Part shown: positions 15,994 through 25,061 of the stretch, piece after piece
How the letters are laid out: each line of letters starts with the position of its first letter
Position numbering within the stretch: the first letter of the stretch is position 1
Source of the DNA: Rhodococcus sp. 14-2470-1b
GTDB lineage: Bacteria > Actinomycetota > Actinomycetes > Mycobacteriales > Mycobacteriaceae
Length of the DNA: 45,489 nucleotides
Assembly (NCBI RefSeq): GCF_002259415.1
Contig: NZ_NPFY01000044.1
Span: 1-45,489 of the forward strand
Reading direction: 5' to 3'
The notes under the pieces: model-generated
What the model was told of the DNA's origin: nothing
Seen by the model: the letters and a program-made list of their open reading frames with translations, nothing else
The model's database searches: none
Translations under genes and position numbers: made by a program

Positions 15994-17391
15994 GTGGTGA
16001 CCACGTCGAAAACGACACCGGAAGCGGGCGAAGGGCTTCACCCGAAGCGATGGCTCGCACTGGCCCTGCTGGGCACAGCGCAGTTCATGCTGATTCTCGA
16101 CGTCACAGTGGTCGCGATCGCGCTGCCACAGATGGGCATGGACCTGGCCCTCTCGCGGGAGGCGGTGACGTGGGTCGTCGCCGCGTACACCCTGACTTTC
16201 GGCGGGTTGATGCTCCTCGGTGGGCGTAGCGCGGACCTGTTCGGGTCCAAACCGATCGTCTTCGCAGGCCTGGCCGTCTTCACCGCCGGCTCCCTGGCGG
16301 CCGGACTGGCTGCCAATGCCGAGTTCCTGCTCGCCGGACGCATAGTCCAAGGCATCGGCGCAGCGATGCTCTCACCGGCGGCGTTGTCGGTTGTGGTGCG
16401 CCTGTTCGACGGCGACGAACGCAACCGCGCCCTCGGCATCTGGTCTGCATTGGGCGGCGGCGGCGCGGCGGTCGGCGTCCTGCTCGGTGGCCTGATCACC
16501 GCCGGGCCAGGATGGCCCTGGGTGTTCTACATCAACATCCCGGTCGGACTGATCGTCATCTTCGGCCTTCTGCGCGTCCTACCGCCCCTTACCCCAGCAC
16601 CCGGGCCGCGGCCCGCGCTCGATGTTCTCGGTGCATTACTGGTCACCGCTGCGACCGGATCGGCAATCTACTCGTTGACCGTCGCCGGTGAAATCGGATG
16701 GACCAACCCGCAGACCCTCACCGCAGCCGGGGCCGCGGCAGCGCTATACCTGCTGTTCTACTGGCGACAGCAGGCTGCGTCCTCCCCGCTGATGAACCTA
16801 GAGCTGCTGAGCCGACGTCCCGTCGGGGCCGGAGTGTTCGTGATCCTGATCGCCACAGCCCTGATGGTCGCAGTGTTCTTCCTGGGTACCTTCTACTTCC
16901 AGCAATCCGCCGGGCACGGCCCCCTCGTGACCGGACTGTTGTTCCTACCGATCGCCGTGGCAACGATGACGGGAGCGAACCTCGGCGGACGCCTCATCGG
17001 CCGCTGGGGCGCACGAATCCTCGGCACCGCCGGGATGCTCATCGCAGCGTTGGGATTACTTGTGCCAGCCCTGTGGGCAACCACCGCGGCGACCACGATC
17101 GGCGTCAGCTTCGGCGCATTCGGTATCGGCGCGCTGTTCGTCGTCGCCTCAGCCACCGCGCTCGGACAGATCGGCCCCGAGGAGGCCGGCATCGCATCCG
17201 GTCTGCTGAGCACCTTCCACGAATTCGGTGCATCCATCGGCGTGGCAACCGTTTCGAGCATCGCTGCACTCAGCCTCGTCGCGGGTGGCGGTGACACCGG
17301 GTTCCAACACGCGTTCCTCTTCGCCGCAGCCGCTGCTGCACTGGCCGCAATGATCTCCGCCGTCGTCATCCCGCCACGCCCCGCACTCTGA
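15994..17391 (+). CDS. MFS multidrug transporter, DHA2 (14-helix) family
   Basis: 465 residues with about 14 membrane helices. LDVTVVAIALPQMGMDL in helix 1 is the D-x-T-x-x-x-x-A-L-P mark of DHA2 pumps. GRSADLFGSKPIVFAG and LAGRIVQGIGAAMLSPAALS are the loop 2-3 and helix 5 signatures. Starts at GTG 15994, divergent from the TetR gene. Export of drugs or dyes by proton exchange is the family role. Confidence 0.9.
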   Translation: MVTTSKTTPEAGEGLHPKRWLALALLGTAQFMLILDVTVVAIALPQMGMDLALSREAVTWVVAAYTLTFGGLMLLGGRSADLFGSKPIVFAGLAVFTAGSLAAGLAANAEFLLAGRIVQGIGAAMLSPAALSVVVRLFDGDERNRALGIWSALGGGGAAVGVLLGGLITAGPGWPWVFYINIPVGLIVIFGLLRVLPPLTPAPGPRPALDVLGALLVTAATGSAIYSLTVAGEIGWTNPQTLTAAGAAAALYLLFYWRQQAASSPLMNLELLSRRPVGAGVFVILIATALMVAVFFLGTFYFQQSAGHGPLVTGLLFLPIAVATMTGANLGGRLIGRWGARILGTAGMLIAALGLLVPALWATTAATTIGVSFGAFGIGALFVVASATALGQIGPEEAGIASGLLSTFHEFGASIGVATVSSIAALSLVAGGGDTGFQHAFLFAAAAAALAAMISAVVIPPRPAL

Positions 17392-17415
17392 TCGTGCAAA
17401 ACCAGGCACCGCCGG

Positions 17416-17874
17416 TCAGGAAGTGGTGAAAGCGTCACCGTCACCGTCGACGACTGAGCTCTCGGTCCGGATAGTGTTCGTGGAGAACGTGATCAGGTTG
17501 CCGTCTCCGTCCACGGTCGCGAACTCCATCGTCCCCCAGTCCGTCGCGACGGGGTGGCCGGCGTCTGCCGGGTGCAGAACGCCCGCGCGCGAGAGTTCGT
17601 CGTACAGCGCGGTGACCTCGTCGACAGTGATGCGGCAACTGGCCGTTCCCGCGAGGAAGGTCTCCGCTCCGCTGCACACAGGCCAGGGTGCGGTGTCGGG
17701 CCGGCTGCTCCAGCTGTCGTCGTCGGCGGCCCACAGGTGGATCTCGACGTCGTCTCGAGTGAGCTTGGCGAAGGTGGGATCGGAGTACTGCGCCGTGAAG
17801 CCGAAGGAGCGGGTGTAGACAGCGACAGCTGTCTCGATGTGCCGTACCGGCAGTGCGGGGACCGCTCTGGACAT
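17416..17874 (-). CDS. VOC-fold protein, bleomycin-resistance-like
   Basis: 152 residues from MSRAVPALPVRHIETAVAVY; an ATG two codons upstream (17880) is equally possible. The paired beta-alpha-beta repeats are clear: FGFTAQYSDPTFAKLTRDDV, EIHLWAADDDSW, then SCRITVDEVTALYDELSRAG and WGTMEFATVDGDGNLITFST. This is the pattern of glycopeptide-binding resistance proteins, which sequester bleomycin-type drugs without a catalysed reaction. It converges on the upstream MFS gene. Confidence 0.8.
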   Translation of the reverse strand: MSRAVPALPVRHIETAVAVYTRSFGFTAQYSDPTFAKLTRDDVEIHLWAADDDSWSSRPDTAPWPVCSGAETFLAGTASCRITVDEVTALYDELSRAGVLHPADAGHPVATDWGTMEFATVDGDGNLITFSTNTIRTESSVVDGDGDAFTTS

Positions 17875-18027
17875 ACGCATGGGCAACACTAACGCCAACG
17901 AACGGCACGAGGAAGCGAACACTGCCGTGCCTTCGGGGAGTGCGTGCGGGCCGAGGTGCACGGTCGCCGCGCGGACGCTACCGCTCGGCGTTCGACCGGG
18001 TCGGCGTGACGCGACCCTTCGCTGCGT

Positions 18028-18351
18028 TCATCGTTGCAACGCTTCGCCTTTGGATCGCAGCGACGCGGCGAGTTGGTCGACGGTCGGCAGACCCGCCAGG
18101 CCGCGGTCGGTCGAGTAGACGCGGCAGGCAAGTTCGGTCAGTTGCACGGCATCGTCGAAGGCGTCGACGCCGTCAACGAGGATGGTCGGTGAGCCTGCGA
18201 AGGCCGACGCCGCTGCCTCGGCGTCGGAGGAGATCAGCCGGTGTCCGATCTCGATGTCTGACTGTCCGATCAGGCTGGCTGCAGCACGAACCCGGTCCGC
18301 AGCTTCCTGCCAGTTCGGGCATCCGTCGAAGTACAAGATCTCCACCTTCAT
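18028..18351 (-). CDS. Thioredoxin-like protein
   Basis: 107 residues. MKVEILYFDGCPNWQEAADR has the first strand and a single active-site-like Cys (FDGCPNW); SPTILVDGVDAF is the cis-Pro strand of the thioredoxin fold. Proteins of this look occur in mercury and arsenic resistance loci. The second Cys of a CxxC is absent, so a disulfide reductase role is uncertain. Start at ATG 18349-18351. Last gene before the element's right end. Confidence 0.7.
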   Translation of the reverse strand: MKVEILYFDGCPNWQEAADRVRAAASLIGQSDIEIGHRLISSDAEAAASAFAGSPTILVDGVDAFDDAVQLTELACRVYSTDRGLAGLPTVDQLAASLRSKGEALQR

Positions 18352-18481
18352 ACGAGCGAGTCTGCCCTCGAATCGGATGGCGTGCCGGTGCGGCCACAAC
18401 GGGGGTCAGTTCATGGTGAGATCGTTTCGGCTGCAACGGGCGAGGCGGCGATCGTGCACCTGATGCTATTCCGCATCCTTC

Positions 18482-19246
18482 TTCAACAACGTCCTGTTGA
18501 TCCTCGCCCAGAAGCCCGAGGCCACGCAGGTCGCCGGATTCCGTGCCTGGCAACAGCGCGGGCGGCAGGTCCGCAAGGGGCAGAGGGCGATCCGGATCTA
18601 CGGCTACAGCTCCCGCATCGTCACCGAGACCGACCCCGGCACCGGCGACGAAGAGACCCGCAAGGTGCCCACGTTCCCGATTCTGTCGGTGTTCGACCAC
18701 TCCCAAACCGACCCGATCGAGGGACACCCCCAGCCCGAGGAAATCGCCCAGCTTCTCACCGGCGCCGATCCGGACGCGATCTACGACCGCGTGGCCGCGA
18801 TCATGACCGGGCGCGGCTGGACCGTCACCCGCGAGGCGATCGCCAGCAGCGCGAACGGCTACACCACCACCGACGGCTCCCACCGGATCGTCGTCGATGC
18901 AGCCCTCGAACCCGCAGCGGCCGCGAAAACGATGATCCACGAGGCAGCGCACGCGATCATGCACGCACCCGACCTCATCGGCCCCGAAGCCCGCAAGGAC
19001 CTGCACCGCGGCCGGATGGAAGTCGAAGCCGAATCCGTCGCCTACGTCCTGGCCGGGATGCTCGGACTCGACACCAGCGCCTACAGCGTCGGCTACATCG
19101 CCGGATGGGCAGCAGGAGACCTCGAGCAGGTCACCGCCACCGCGAAAGCAGTACTGACCGCAGTCCACGAGCTGGCCGACGCACTTGACACCGCCGCCGC
19201 CGCGTCGGACGCCGGCGAGGACACCGAGACCGGGGAAGCCGCGTAG
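18482..19246 (+). pseudogene. ardC: ardC, 3' fragment (ArdC core and zinc protease-like domain)
   Basis: 255 codons continuing the fragment at 7034-7195. FNNVLLILAQKPEATQVAGF and GRQVRKGQRAIRIYGY belong to the ArdC N-terminal domain. MIHEAAHAIMH is the HExxH zinc motif of the C-terminal metallopeptidase-like domain, with EVEAESVAYVLAG supplying the third ligand. Codons before 18482 do not fit the family and there is a TGA at 18461, so the start is missing. TTG 18497 or GTG 18491 could give a shortened protein lacking part of the ssDNA-binding domain. Confidence 0.85.
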
Positions 19247-19254
19247 CTCGGTGG

Positions 19255-19610
19255 GGGTAGGTACGCCGGCCGAGAGTTCCGGCCGGCGGATCAGGCCACC
19301 TGGCGGTGTCCACCGAATCGAGCTCCGCTTCGCTCCGCACTCGAAAGAGCAAAAACGTTTTCACTCCGGTTCTGGCTACCGGCGAGCATCCATCACCCGT
19401 GACCGCCGACTCAACCCCTCGCTCCGCTGCGCTACGGCCAAGGCTCCGAACACTTTTCGTCGAGCAGTCGCTGCGCTCCCACGAAAACTGCCCGGCCGAA
19501 GGGTTGCCCCGTCGTCCCCGTGCGCTGATTTCTCTCCTCACGCCAGAAACGGCGAAAAAACGTGGCAGGGCAACAGGGTCTGGCCATCAGTTGAGAAGGG
19601 ACGTAGCGAC
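19255..19610 (+). promoter_or_regulatory. Structured leader, copy 3
   Basis: Begins right after ardC. Main hairpin arms CACTTTTCGT (19451-19460) and ACGAAAACTG (19481-19490), then GCCAGAAACGGC with an A-run and a GAAGGGA ribosome site before ATG 19611. The last 180 bases are close to copies 2 and 4; the first part is more diverged. Confidence 0.75.
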
Positions 19611-19898
19611 ATGCACGACACCATCACAGGACCGAGGACGGTGGGACTGCACACCGCCGTCATGACCGCGATCCGTCAGGTACCGGCGCAGGTCAAGACC
19701 CACGCACTCGCGCAGGTCACCGCCTACACCGAGCAGGTCAACCGAGCTGCTGAGGATGCAAATTCGACCACCGCCGATGCGCACCTCGAGCGGGCCGCGT
19801 TCTGGGCATGCACCGCCCGCGAAAACGGAGCCAGTGAGGCCGAAATCCACGCCGCACGCCAGGCAGGCCACCACCAGGCAGCCACCGCTCAGCAATAA
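19611..19898 (+). CDS. Small unknown helical protein (95 residues)
   Basis: MHDTITGPRTVGLHTAVMTA followed by amphipathic helices rich in Ala, Gln, Glu and His and a final GHHQAATAQQ. No signal peptide and no known motif. Start fixed by the GAAGGGA site in leader copy 3. The ParB-like gene follows after two hairpins. Family not recognised. Confidence 0.7.
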   Translation: MHDTITGPRTVGLHTAVMTAIRQVPAQVKTHALAQVTAYTEQVNRAAEDANSTTADAHLERAAFWACTARENGASEAEIHAARQAGHHQAATAQQ

Positions 19899-19902
19899 CC
19901 CC

Positions 19903-19962
19903 CGGGCCCGTACAGGCCCGGAAAACAAGAAAACACCGGACAGCTCTTACCTGCCCGGTGTC
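19903..19962 (+). terminator. Two hairpins between the 19611 gene and the ParB-like gene
   Basis: CCGGGCC/GGCCCGG (19903-19922) followed by an A-rich stretch, then ACACCGG/CCGGTGT (19934-19962). The first looks like a terminator; the second could be an attenuator or part of the ParB leader. Confidence 0.6.
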
Positions 19963-19997
19963 TCCAACCGAAGAATCTACCAGGGAGAGATACCACC

Positions 19998-21722
19998 ATG
20001 ACCGCAAGCATCGAAACCACCACCGCCGCAACCGAAGCCCCCACGACCGGCACCACGCCGGTCGTGGGGGCGGGCGAGGAGTTCGCCCGCCTGCACCCCA
20101 CCGCCCTCGAAGTCGGCCCCAACGTCCGCGACGAGGTCGACACCGACTCGGATGAGTTCCGCGCCGTCGTCGCCTCCATCACCGAACACGGTGTGCTCCT
20201 GCCGATCCTCGCGCGCCGCGACGGCGACCGCATCGTGGTCATCGACGGCCAGGTCCGCACCCTCGCCGCTCTCGAAGCCGGGGTCGACAGTGTTCCGGTA
20301 CTGATTCGGCCGACTGCGAGCAAGGCCAAGGACCGCGAAATCGAACGCCTCACCCAGCAGGTGAACACCAACGACCGCCGTATCGCCCTCACCGACGGTC
20401 AACGCGCGAAAGCGGTGACCGAGATGTTCGAGCTGGGTCTGTCGGCTACCAAGATCGCCAAGACGATGCAGTACGACAGCCGGGAGACCGCCAAAGCAGC
20501 AGGAACAGCGGGTCGCTCGCAGACCGCCCGCGAGGCGCTCGACGCCGGACAGCTCGACCTCGAGCAGGCGGCAGTGGTCGCGGTGTTCGACGCCGACGGC
20601 GACACCGAGGCTGTCGAGGAACTGCTCGACGCCGGATCACGGTTCCGCTCCGTCGCGCAGGAGTTGATCGCGGACCGCGCCGAACGCAAGGCCCGCGCCG
20701 AAGCCGGTACCCCGTACGCGGACAAGGGCCTGACGGTCCTGGCAGACGAGCCGTTCTACGACAGCCCCTACGTCGCCGCTGAGGACTTGGTGACCGCAGA
20801 CGGAGACCCGATCACCGAGGCCGTCATCGACGGCGCGGCCGAGCACTGGGCGGTGTGGCTGACCCCGAACGAGCAGATCACCCTCACCGCCAGCGGCGAG
20901 GTGATCGAGTCCGAGTCGATCGACTGGGCGACCGAAGGAGCCCCGAAGGCTGTTGCCACCGAGGGCTACCACCACCACAAGGACGTCACCGTCGCCCAGG
21001 TGTGGGTGCCGGAGTACTTCACCGCCGACCCCGACGCGGCCGGTGTGAAGCTGGGGCCGATCCTGGCCGCAGCGTCGAGTGAACCCGACGCGTCCGACGA
21101 CCAGGCCGTAGCCGAGAGGAAGGCACGCGAGAAGAAGGCAGCGCAGGCAGCGCTCGCGGAGAAGGAAGCCGAGAAGGCCACTCGGCGGCGCACCGTCGCA
21201 CTGAACAAGGCCAGCGCCGCCGCGACGATCGTCCGCAAGGAATGGCTGACGAAGTTCCTCACCCGCAAGACCCTGCCGAAGGGGGCAGGGAAGTGGATCA
21301 CCGAAACCCTCGTCGACGAGCCGGGACTGTTGACCGAGAACAAAGCGCCGCAGTACCTCGCAGAGCTGCTCGGTGTGACCGTGCCCGCCGACACCAGCCC
21401 CAGCGCCGGATACCCCGGTGTCGCGGACAAAGCCGCGCGGCGAGCGCTCGTCGCCATGATCGACAAGACGCCCAGCGAGACCCGCGCGCAGGTGATCCTG
21501 CTCGCGCAGATCCTCGCCGCCTACGAAGCACGAGTGAGCGGCAAGGGCAACGACTCCTGGCGTCGCACGTCCTGGGGCAACCAGGACAACTACCTGGGCT
21601 TCCTCGACCAGCACGGCCACGTGCTGACCGTGGTCGAGCAGGCCGCAGCCGGAATGCTCACCCCCGAGCAGGCGTACGACGCGCTCACCGCGCCCAGTGA
21701 GGACAACGCCGCCGACCAGTAA
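19998..21722 (+). CDS. ParB/Spo0J-like plasmid protein
   Basis: 574 residues. Residues 30-120 form the ParB N-terminal nuclease-like domain: VGPNVRDEVDTDSDEFRAVV, then SITEHGVLLPILARRDGDRI, then VIDGQVRTLAALEAG. A helical HTH-like part follows (LTDGQRAKAVTEMFELGLSA). The middle (AVAERKAREKKAAQAALAEK) is a charged coiled coil; the last 150 residues are unassigned. Much longer than a partition ParB, and no parA is nearby, so more like ParB-like nucleases of plasmid leading regions than a segregation protein (inference). ATG 19998 follows GGGAGA. Confidence 0.8.
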   Translation: MTASIETTTAATEAPTTGTTPVVGAGEEFARLHPTALEVGPNVRDEVDTDSDEFRAVVASITEHGVLLPILARRDGDRIVVIDGQVRTLAALEAGVDSVPVLIRPTASKAKDREIERLTQQVNTNDRRIALTDGQRAKAVTEMFELGLSATKIAKTMQYDSRETAKAAGTAGRSQTAREALDAGQLDLEQAAVVAVFDADGDTEAVEELLDAGSRFRSVAQELIADRAERKARAEAGTPYADKGLTVLADEPFYDSPYVAAEDLVTADGDPITEAVIDGAAEHWAVWLTPNEQITLTASGEVIESESIDWATEGAPKAVATEGYHHHKDVTVAQVWVPEYFTADPDAAGVKLGPILAAASSEPDASDDQAVAERKAREKKAAQAALAEKEAEKATRRRTVALNKASAAATIVRKEWLTKFLTRKTLPKGAGKWITETLVDEPGLLTENKAPQYLAELLGVTVPADTSPSAGYPGVADKAARRALVAMIDKTPSETRAQVILLAQILAAYEARVSGKGNDSWRRTSWGNQDNYLGFLDQHGHVLTVVEQAAAGMLTPEQAYDALTAPSEDNAADQ

Positions 21723-21729
21723 TGGAGCA

Positions 21730-21760
21730 GGGGTGGCGGGCATCATGTGCCCGCCACCCC
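21730..21760. terminator. Strong hairpin after the ParB-like gene
   Basis: GGGGTGGCGGGC and GCCCGCCACCCC, 12 pairs, 7-base loop. Shared end of convergent genes. Confidence 0.85.
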
Positions 21761-21946
21761 TCATCCGTCGCTGCGGTTGGTGCGAGTACTGCCGAGGCTG
21801 AGCACCGCCGCGATGGCGGCACCGACGAGCAGCAGCATCACTGCGCTCTCGCTGCGTTCGGACGCGCTGAGCTCACCCCAGGTCAACAGCCGGGCGACAA
21901 CAGCGAGCCCGTACAGGCCGAGGGCGGCACTTCGGTATCTGTCCAT
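21761..21946 (-). CDS. Small membrane protein (61 residues)
   Basis: Two hydrophobic helices: AALGLYGLAVVARLLTWGEL and AVMLLLVGAAIAAVLSLGST, with a short polar loop and a basic tail. Start at ATG 21946. No family recognised. Confidence 0.55.
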   Translation of the reverse strand: MDRYRSAALGLYGLAVVARLLTWGELSASERSESAVMLLLVGAAIAAVLSLGSTRTNRSDG

Positions 21947-22087
21947 CGCCGGACAGTATCGGCCCCGCAGCGCAGGTGGGGGAGCGTCCCCGGCCCGGGT
22001 CGAGGGGGCCTGCGGCAGCCCCTCGAGCTCCCCCGCTCGACGCCCCACCACCGGACTGCTCACGACGGGCAGGCGGCTGACGAAAGG

Positions 22088-22456
22088 TCAGTGCGCGGCG
22101 TTGTATGCCTCTTCGATGGCGGCCGGGATGCGGCCCCGATCGTTGATCTCGTAGCCTTCGTCGGCGGCCCACTGCCGGATCGCGCGTGTCTGCGCCGGGT
22201 CACGGGTGGCCGGTGTCCCGGTCTTCGCGGGCGTCGTCGCGCCGGCGGGGGAGGGCTTACGCTTGCGGCCACCGACCCGAGTGGAATGCTCGATGTAGTA
22301 GTCGAGCTTCCTGTGAAACTCGCTGGCGTTCTTCGCTTTCAAGTCGATCACGTACTCGACGCCGTTGACCGCGAATTCGATGGTCTCGCCGGCATCGTCG
22401 TCGATGACCGAACCGTCGATATCGTCCACCAATTGGGTTGTCACTCGTTTGGCCAC
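22088..22456 (-). CDS. lsr2: Lsr2-type nucleoid protein / xenogeneic silencer
   Basis: 122 residues. N-terminal dimer domain (MAKRVTTQLVDDIDGSVIDD, TIEFAVNGVEYVIDLKAKNA), a basic linker (GGRKRKPSPAG), and a C-terminal DNA-binding domain with AIRQWAADEGYEINDRGRIP: the RGR AT-hook loop that binds AT-rich minor grooves, the usual Lsr2 mark. A plasmid copy can silence foreign AT-rich genes, such as the 34.6-35.2 kb patch here. Located just downstream of the broken ligase gene on the same strand. Confidence 0.95.
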   Translation of the reverse strand: MAKRVTTQLVDDIDGSVIDDDAGETIEFAVNGVEYVIDLKAKNASEFHRKLDYYIEHSTRVGGRKRKPSPAGATTPAKTGTPATRDPAQTRAIRQWAADEGYEINDRGRIPAAIEEAYNAAH

Positions 22457-22544
22457 AGCCGGAAAACCTTTCGATCACACGCAATGTCACGGACTCGGGT
22501 ACCGGACAGCGTAACCAACGAATGTGGCGATGAGCTGCACCCTT

Positions 22545-23420
22545 TCATGTCACGACATCGCGGGGAGCGATATCGGATCGGATTCCTTTGAATGCGGGAT
22601 GCCGTAAACGCCCCGTTGCCGATTGTTCGCGGTATTCCACAGTCGCCACCAATTCCGGTGTCACCCAGGACACTCCGACTGCGTCGGTGCGCGGAACCGG
22701 ACCGTGCAGCGCACTGTCCGGACGAGTGCGCTCGGTGAGCGCGCTCCGCAGCTCTCGGCGCATCCGATCGGTGAAACCCGTTCCCACACGGCCGATGTAG
22801 ACCAACTCGCCCGCCTCGTCGTACGCTCCGAGGAGCAGTGCCGCCAGTGTCCCGCCGGCGCGGCCGCCCGTCGGAACCCATCCGCAGATCACGCCTTCGC
22901 GTGTGTTCCGAATCGGTACCTTGATCCACGACGGCGACCGGATCCCCGATCGGTACACCGACGCCGCTTTCTTCGCGACGACCCCCTCGATGCCGTTGTC
23001 GGCGGCAATGCCCATCAACGTCTCGCCGTCGATTCCCGTCATGGCCGGCGGCACCTGTACCCGGTGCCCGTCGGCCACGCCGAGGCCCTCGAGCAGCGCA
23101 CGGCGCTGCGTGTAGGGCAGCGTTCGGACCGATTCGCCGTCGACGTCGAGGACATCGAACACGAAATACGTCACCGGGGTCGACCTCAACAACACCGCCG
23201 ACGGCCGCGCGACATGCATTCGGCGCTGCAGCAGCCCGAAATCGGGCCGACCGCCCGAATCCAGTGCCACCAACTCGCCGTCCAGGGTCACCGATCGACC
23301 CGCCGTCGTCTCCGACAACGCCGCCGCCACGTCCGGGAACGAGGCAGAGATGTCGTTTCCGTTGCGCGAGAAAAGCTTCACCCGCGATGCGCCGTCGACA
23401 ACGCTGACCCCGCGTTGGCC
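22545..23420 (-). pseudogene. ATP-dependent DNA ligase (LigC/LigD type), 3' fragment
   Basis: Carries motifs III to V of nucleotidyltransferase ligases: RVKLFSRNGNDISASFP, VTLDGELVALDSGGRP, YFVFDVLDVDG, IEGVVAK and SPSWIKVP, plus the OB domain (LVYIGRVGTGFT). Motif I with the catalytic Lys is absent; it is found at 32126-32212. The match begins at GQRG (23420) and joins KWD at 32126 to restore KWDGQRG. Element 2 separates the parts. The family seals DNA nicks or double-strand breaks using ATP. Reading on upstream gives only element sequence. Confidence 0.85.
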
Positions 23421-23571
23421 ACTGGAGTTCGAGCGGGTTCCGGCGTTCGCTGGTTCCTGGTATCGATACTGCACCGCTGGTCAGGGCCGGTGGTTCTCTT
23501 CATCCGGTAGCCACCCAGATTTCACCCACAACTAGCGGAATCTGCCAGTTGATTGCGTAACTTCACCGTTT

Positions 23572-24723
23572 GTGTCAGATTTCGCTACTCGTCGCAGGCA
23601 GCGCATTGCTGCGGACTCGGCACCGACTGGCGCGGCTACTCCGGCGCGGGCACTAGCCGATGTCGAGTCGCTGCAGCGACTCGATCCTGATGTAGACGAG
23701 CGCGAGTTCTACCGGAACACCCTGGTCGAATACGGATGGGCCCGAGACGTCGCGGGACTGACTCCGTCGACCCTGCAACAGATCATGTATCCAGTTATCG
23801 AGGTGTGCGACTACTTCGATTGTGTGCCATGGCGATTGACGCAGAAACAGTTCGACCAGTATTTCTCGGGTCCTGGTAAACGCAGCCACGCAACCGTGCG
23901 CAAGAAGACAGTCCAGATCGACAACTATTTTCGGTTCCTTGAGCAGCGATACGCGGGTGAGCTTTTGAGGTCTTTCGGCGTCGGTGTCGAATCGCCAGTC
24001 GATCCGTTCAACCGGCCCCGGCACCGAGGAGATTTCAAGCTCAGGATCCCGCCGTCTCACCGGGCGATGACGGCGTTCTTCGCTGACTGGCGTGACGCGC
24101 TTCCGTGTTCGCGGAAGTACCACGTCAACGCCCGTGACTACACCATGGCCAAGATTGCGTACCTATCTGGAGTACGTGCGTCGGAGCTGTGCGCCGTACG
24201 GATCGGTGATATCCATTGGGAAGTTGGTCAGTGGGGACGCTTTGTCGTCAAGGGCAAGGGCGCACGTGGATCAGGGCCGCGGGAGCGGCAAGCGTTCTTG
24301 TTCGAAGAAGGCCGTGATCTGCTGTGGTGGTACCTCGAACAAATTCGGGGTGACTTCACCGATGACCCCACCGATGCCGGCGCACCTCTATGGCCATCGG
24401 AGCGTCTACCAACTGCTGTGGTGGCGCTTGACCTGGCTGTGGCACCAGCAATTCAGCCCTCGACATTTCGGCGCAACCTCAAGACTGCCTCGCTCCGTCA
24501 CCTGAACGGCCCGGTAACCGAGCTGTATCCGCATCTGCTGCGCCACGCTTGTGCCACACACAATTACCAGCAGGGCATGCCGTTGTGGGATGTGCAGAAG
24601 CTGCTGGGACACGAGTGGGCCAGCACGACTGTGGGTTACCTGGCGTCGGCCGGAGGTGACCCGGAACGGGCGGTCATCGAATCGACACAGCGCGCTGTAC
24701 GGCGCTTGAGTACGGAGAACTGA
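23572..24723 (+). CDS. Tyrosine recombinase (catalytic member of trio 2)
   Basis: 383 residues, GTG start at 23572. Catalytic residues are all visible: Arg in LSGVRASELCAVRIGD, Lys in FVVKGKGARG, H-x-x-R in PHLLRHACATH, and LLGHEWASTTVGYL with the His and Tyr. Only distantly like the recombinase at 8999, so the two elements are relatives, not copies. The HTH gene follows after 5 bases. Confidence 0.9.
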   Translation: MSDFATRRRQRIAADSAPTGAATPARALADVESLQRLDPDVDEREFYRNTLVEYGWARDVAGLTPSTLQQIMYPVIEVCDYFDCVPWRLTQKQFDQYFSGPGKRSHATVRKKTVQIDNYFRFLEQRYAGELLRSFGVGVESPVDPFNRPRHRGDFKLRIPPSHRAMTAFFADWRDALPCSRKYHVNARDYTMAKIAYLSGVRASELCAVRIGDIHWEVGQWGRFVVKGKGARGSGPRERQAFLFEEGRDLLWWYLEQIRGDFTDDPTDAGAPLWPSERLPTAVVALDLAVAPAIQPSTFRRNLKTASLRHLNGPVTELYPHLLRHACATHNYQQGMPLWDVQKLLGHEWASTTVGYLASAGGDPERAVIESTQRAVRRLSTEN

Positions 24724-24728
24724 GAACT

Positions 24729-25061
24729 ATGAAGTGGAACTTGCGAATGGTCGCGGCGCAACGAGACATCTGGCGCCCAACGCAGCTGCTGAAAGCATTC
24801 GAGGAAGTCGATTTCCATCCTTCGCTCAGCAAGGCCGCAGCGTTGTGGTCCTCGGCCCCCATCACCGTGCGTCTCGACGATCTCGACAAGATTTGTTCGG
24901 CGTTGAACTGCACCGTCGGCGATCTGATGCAGGCAGAAGAGGCTGCTGCCAGCCACTTGGAGCAACCAGTAGCACGTGTAGTCGGCGATCGAGTAAGGCC
25001 GTCGTCGCCTGTGACCGGTAAAAGATTGCGCGGTACCCGCCGAGTGCCACCCCCGAACTGA
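24729..25061 (+). CDS. Small XRE-type HTH protein of trio 2
   Basis: 110 residues: MKWNLRMVAAQRDIWRPTQL, then an HTH of Cro/C1 type (HPSLSKAAALWSSAP as recognition part, then LDDLDKICSALNCTVGDLMQ as the typical ending). A basic, Pro-rich tail follows. Same length, position and fold as the 8635 gene of element 1. Its stop overlaps the next start (TGATG). Confidence 0.75.
   Translation: MKWNLRMVAAQRDIWRPTQLLKAFEEVDFHPSLSKAAALWSSAPITVRLDDLDKICSALNCTVGDLMQAEEAAASHLEQPVARVVGDRVRPSSPVTGKRLRGTRRVPPPN

Larger units (their letters stand above)
7196..18481. mobile_element. Mobile element 1: recombinase-trio element with copper and drug-efflux cargo
   Basis: About 11.3 kb that splits ardC exactly between the codons for S54 and F55. 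Its left end starts ACTGG, as does the left end of element 2. The first and last 30 bases share GGATG and GGTGC in inverted order, but no long inverted repeat and no target duplication are seen, as expected of tyrosine-recombinase transposition (Tn554-like). Three recombination genes sit at the left end, reading toward it. Cargo: copZ-like, copB, DUF305, DUF6153, two MFS pumps, TetR, VOC and thioredoxin-like genes. Confidence 0.8.

Noticed and set aside
7196..18481. Treating element 1 as a conventional IS-bounded composite transposon
   Set aside because: No IS, no long inverted repeats and no target duplication at the ardC break; recombinases are of the tyrosine type.
21722..22591. A 289-codon + strand frame over lsr2
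   Set aside because: Shadow of lsr2 and of the terminator region; no family pattern.
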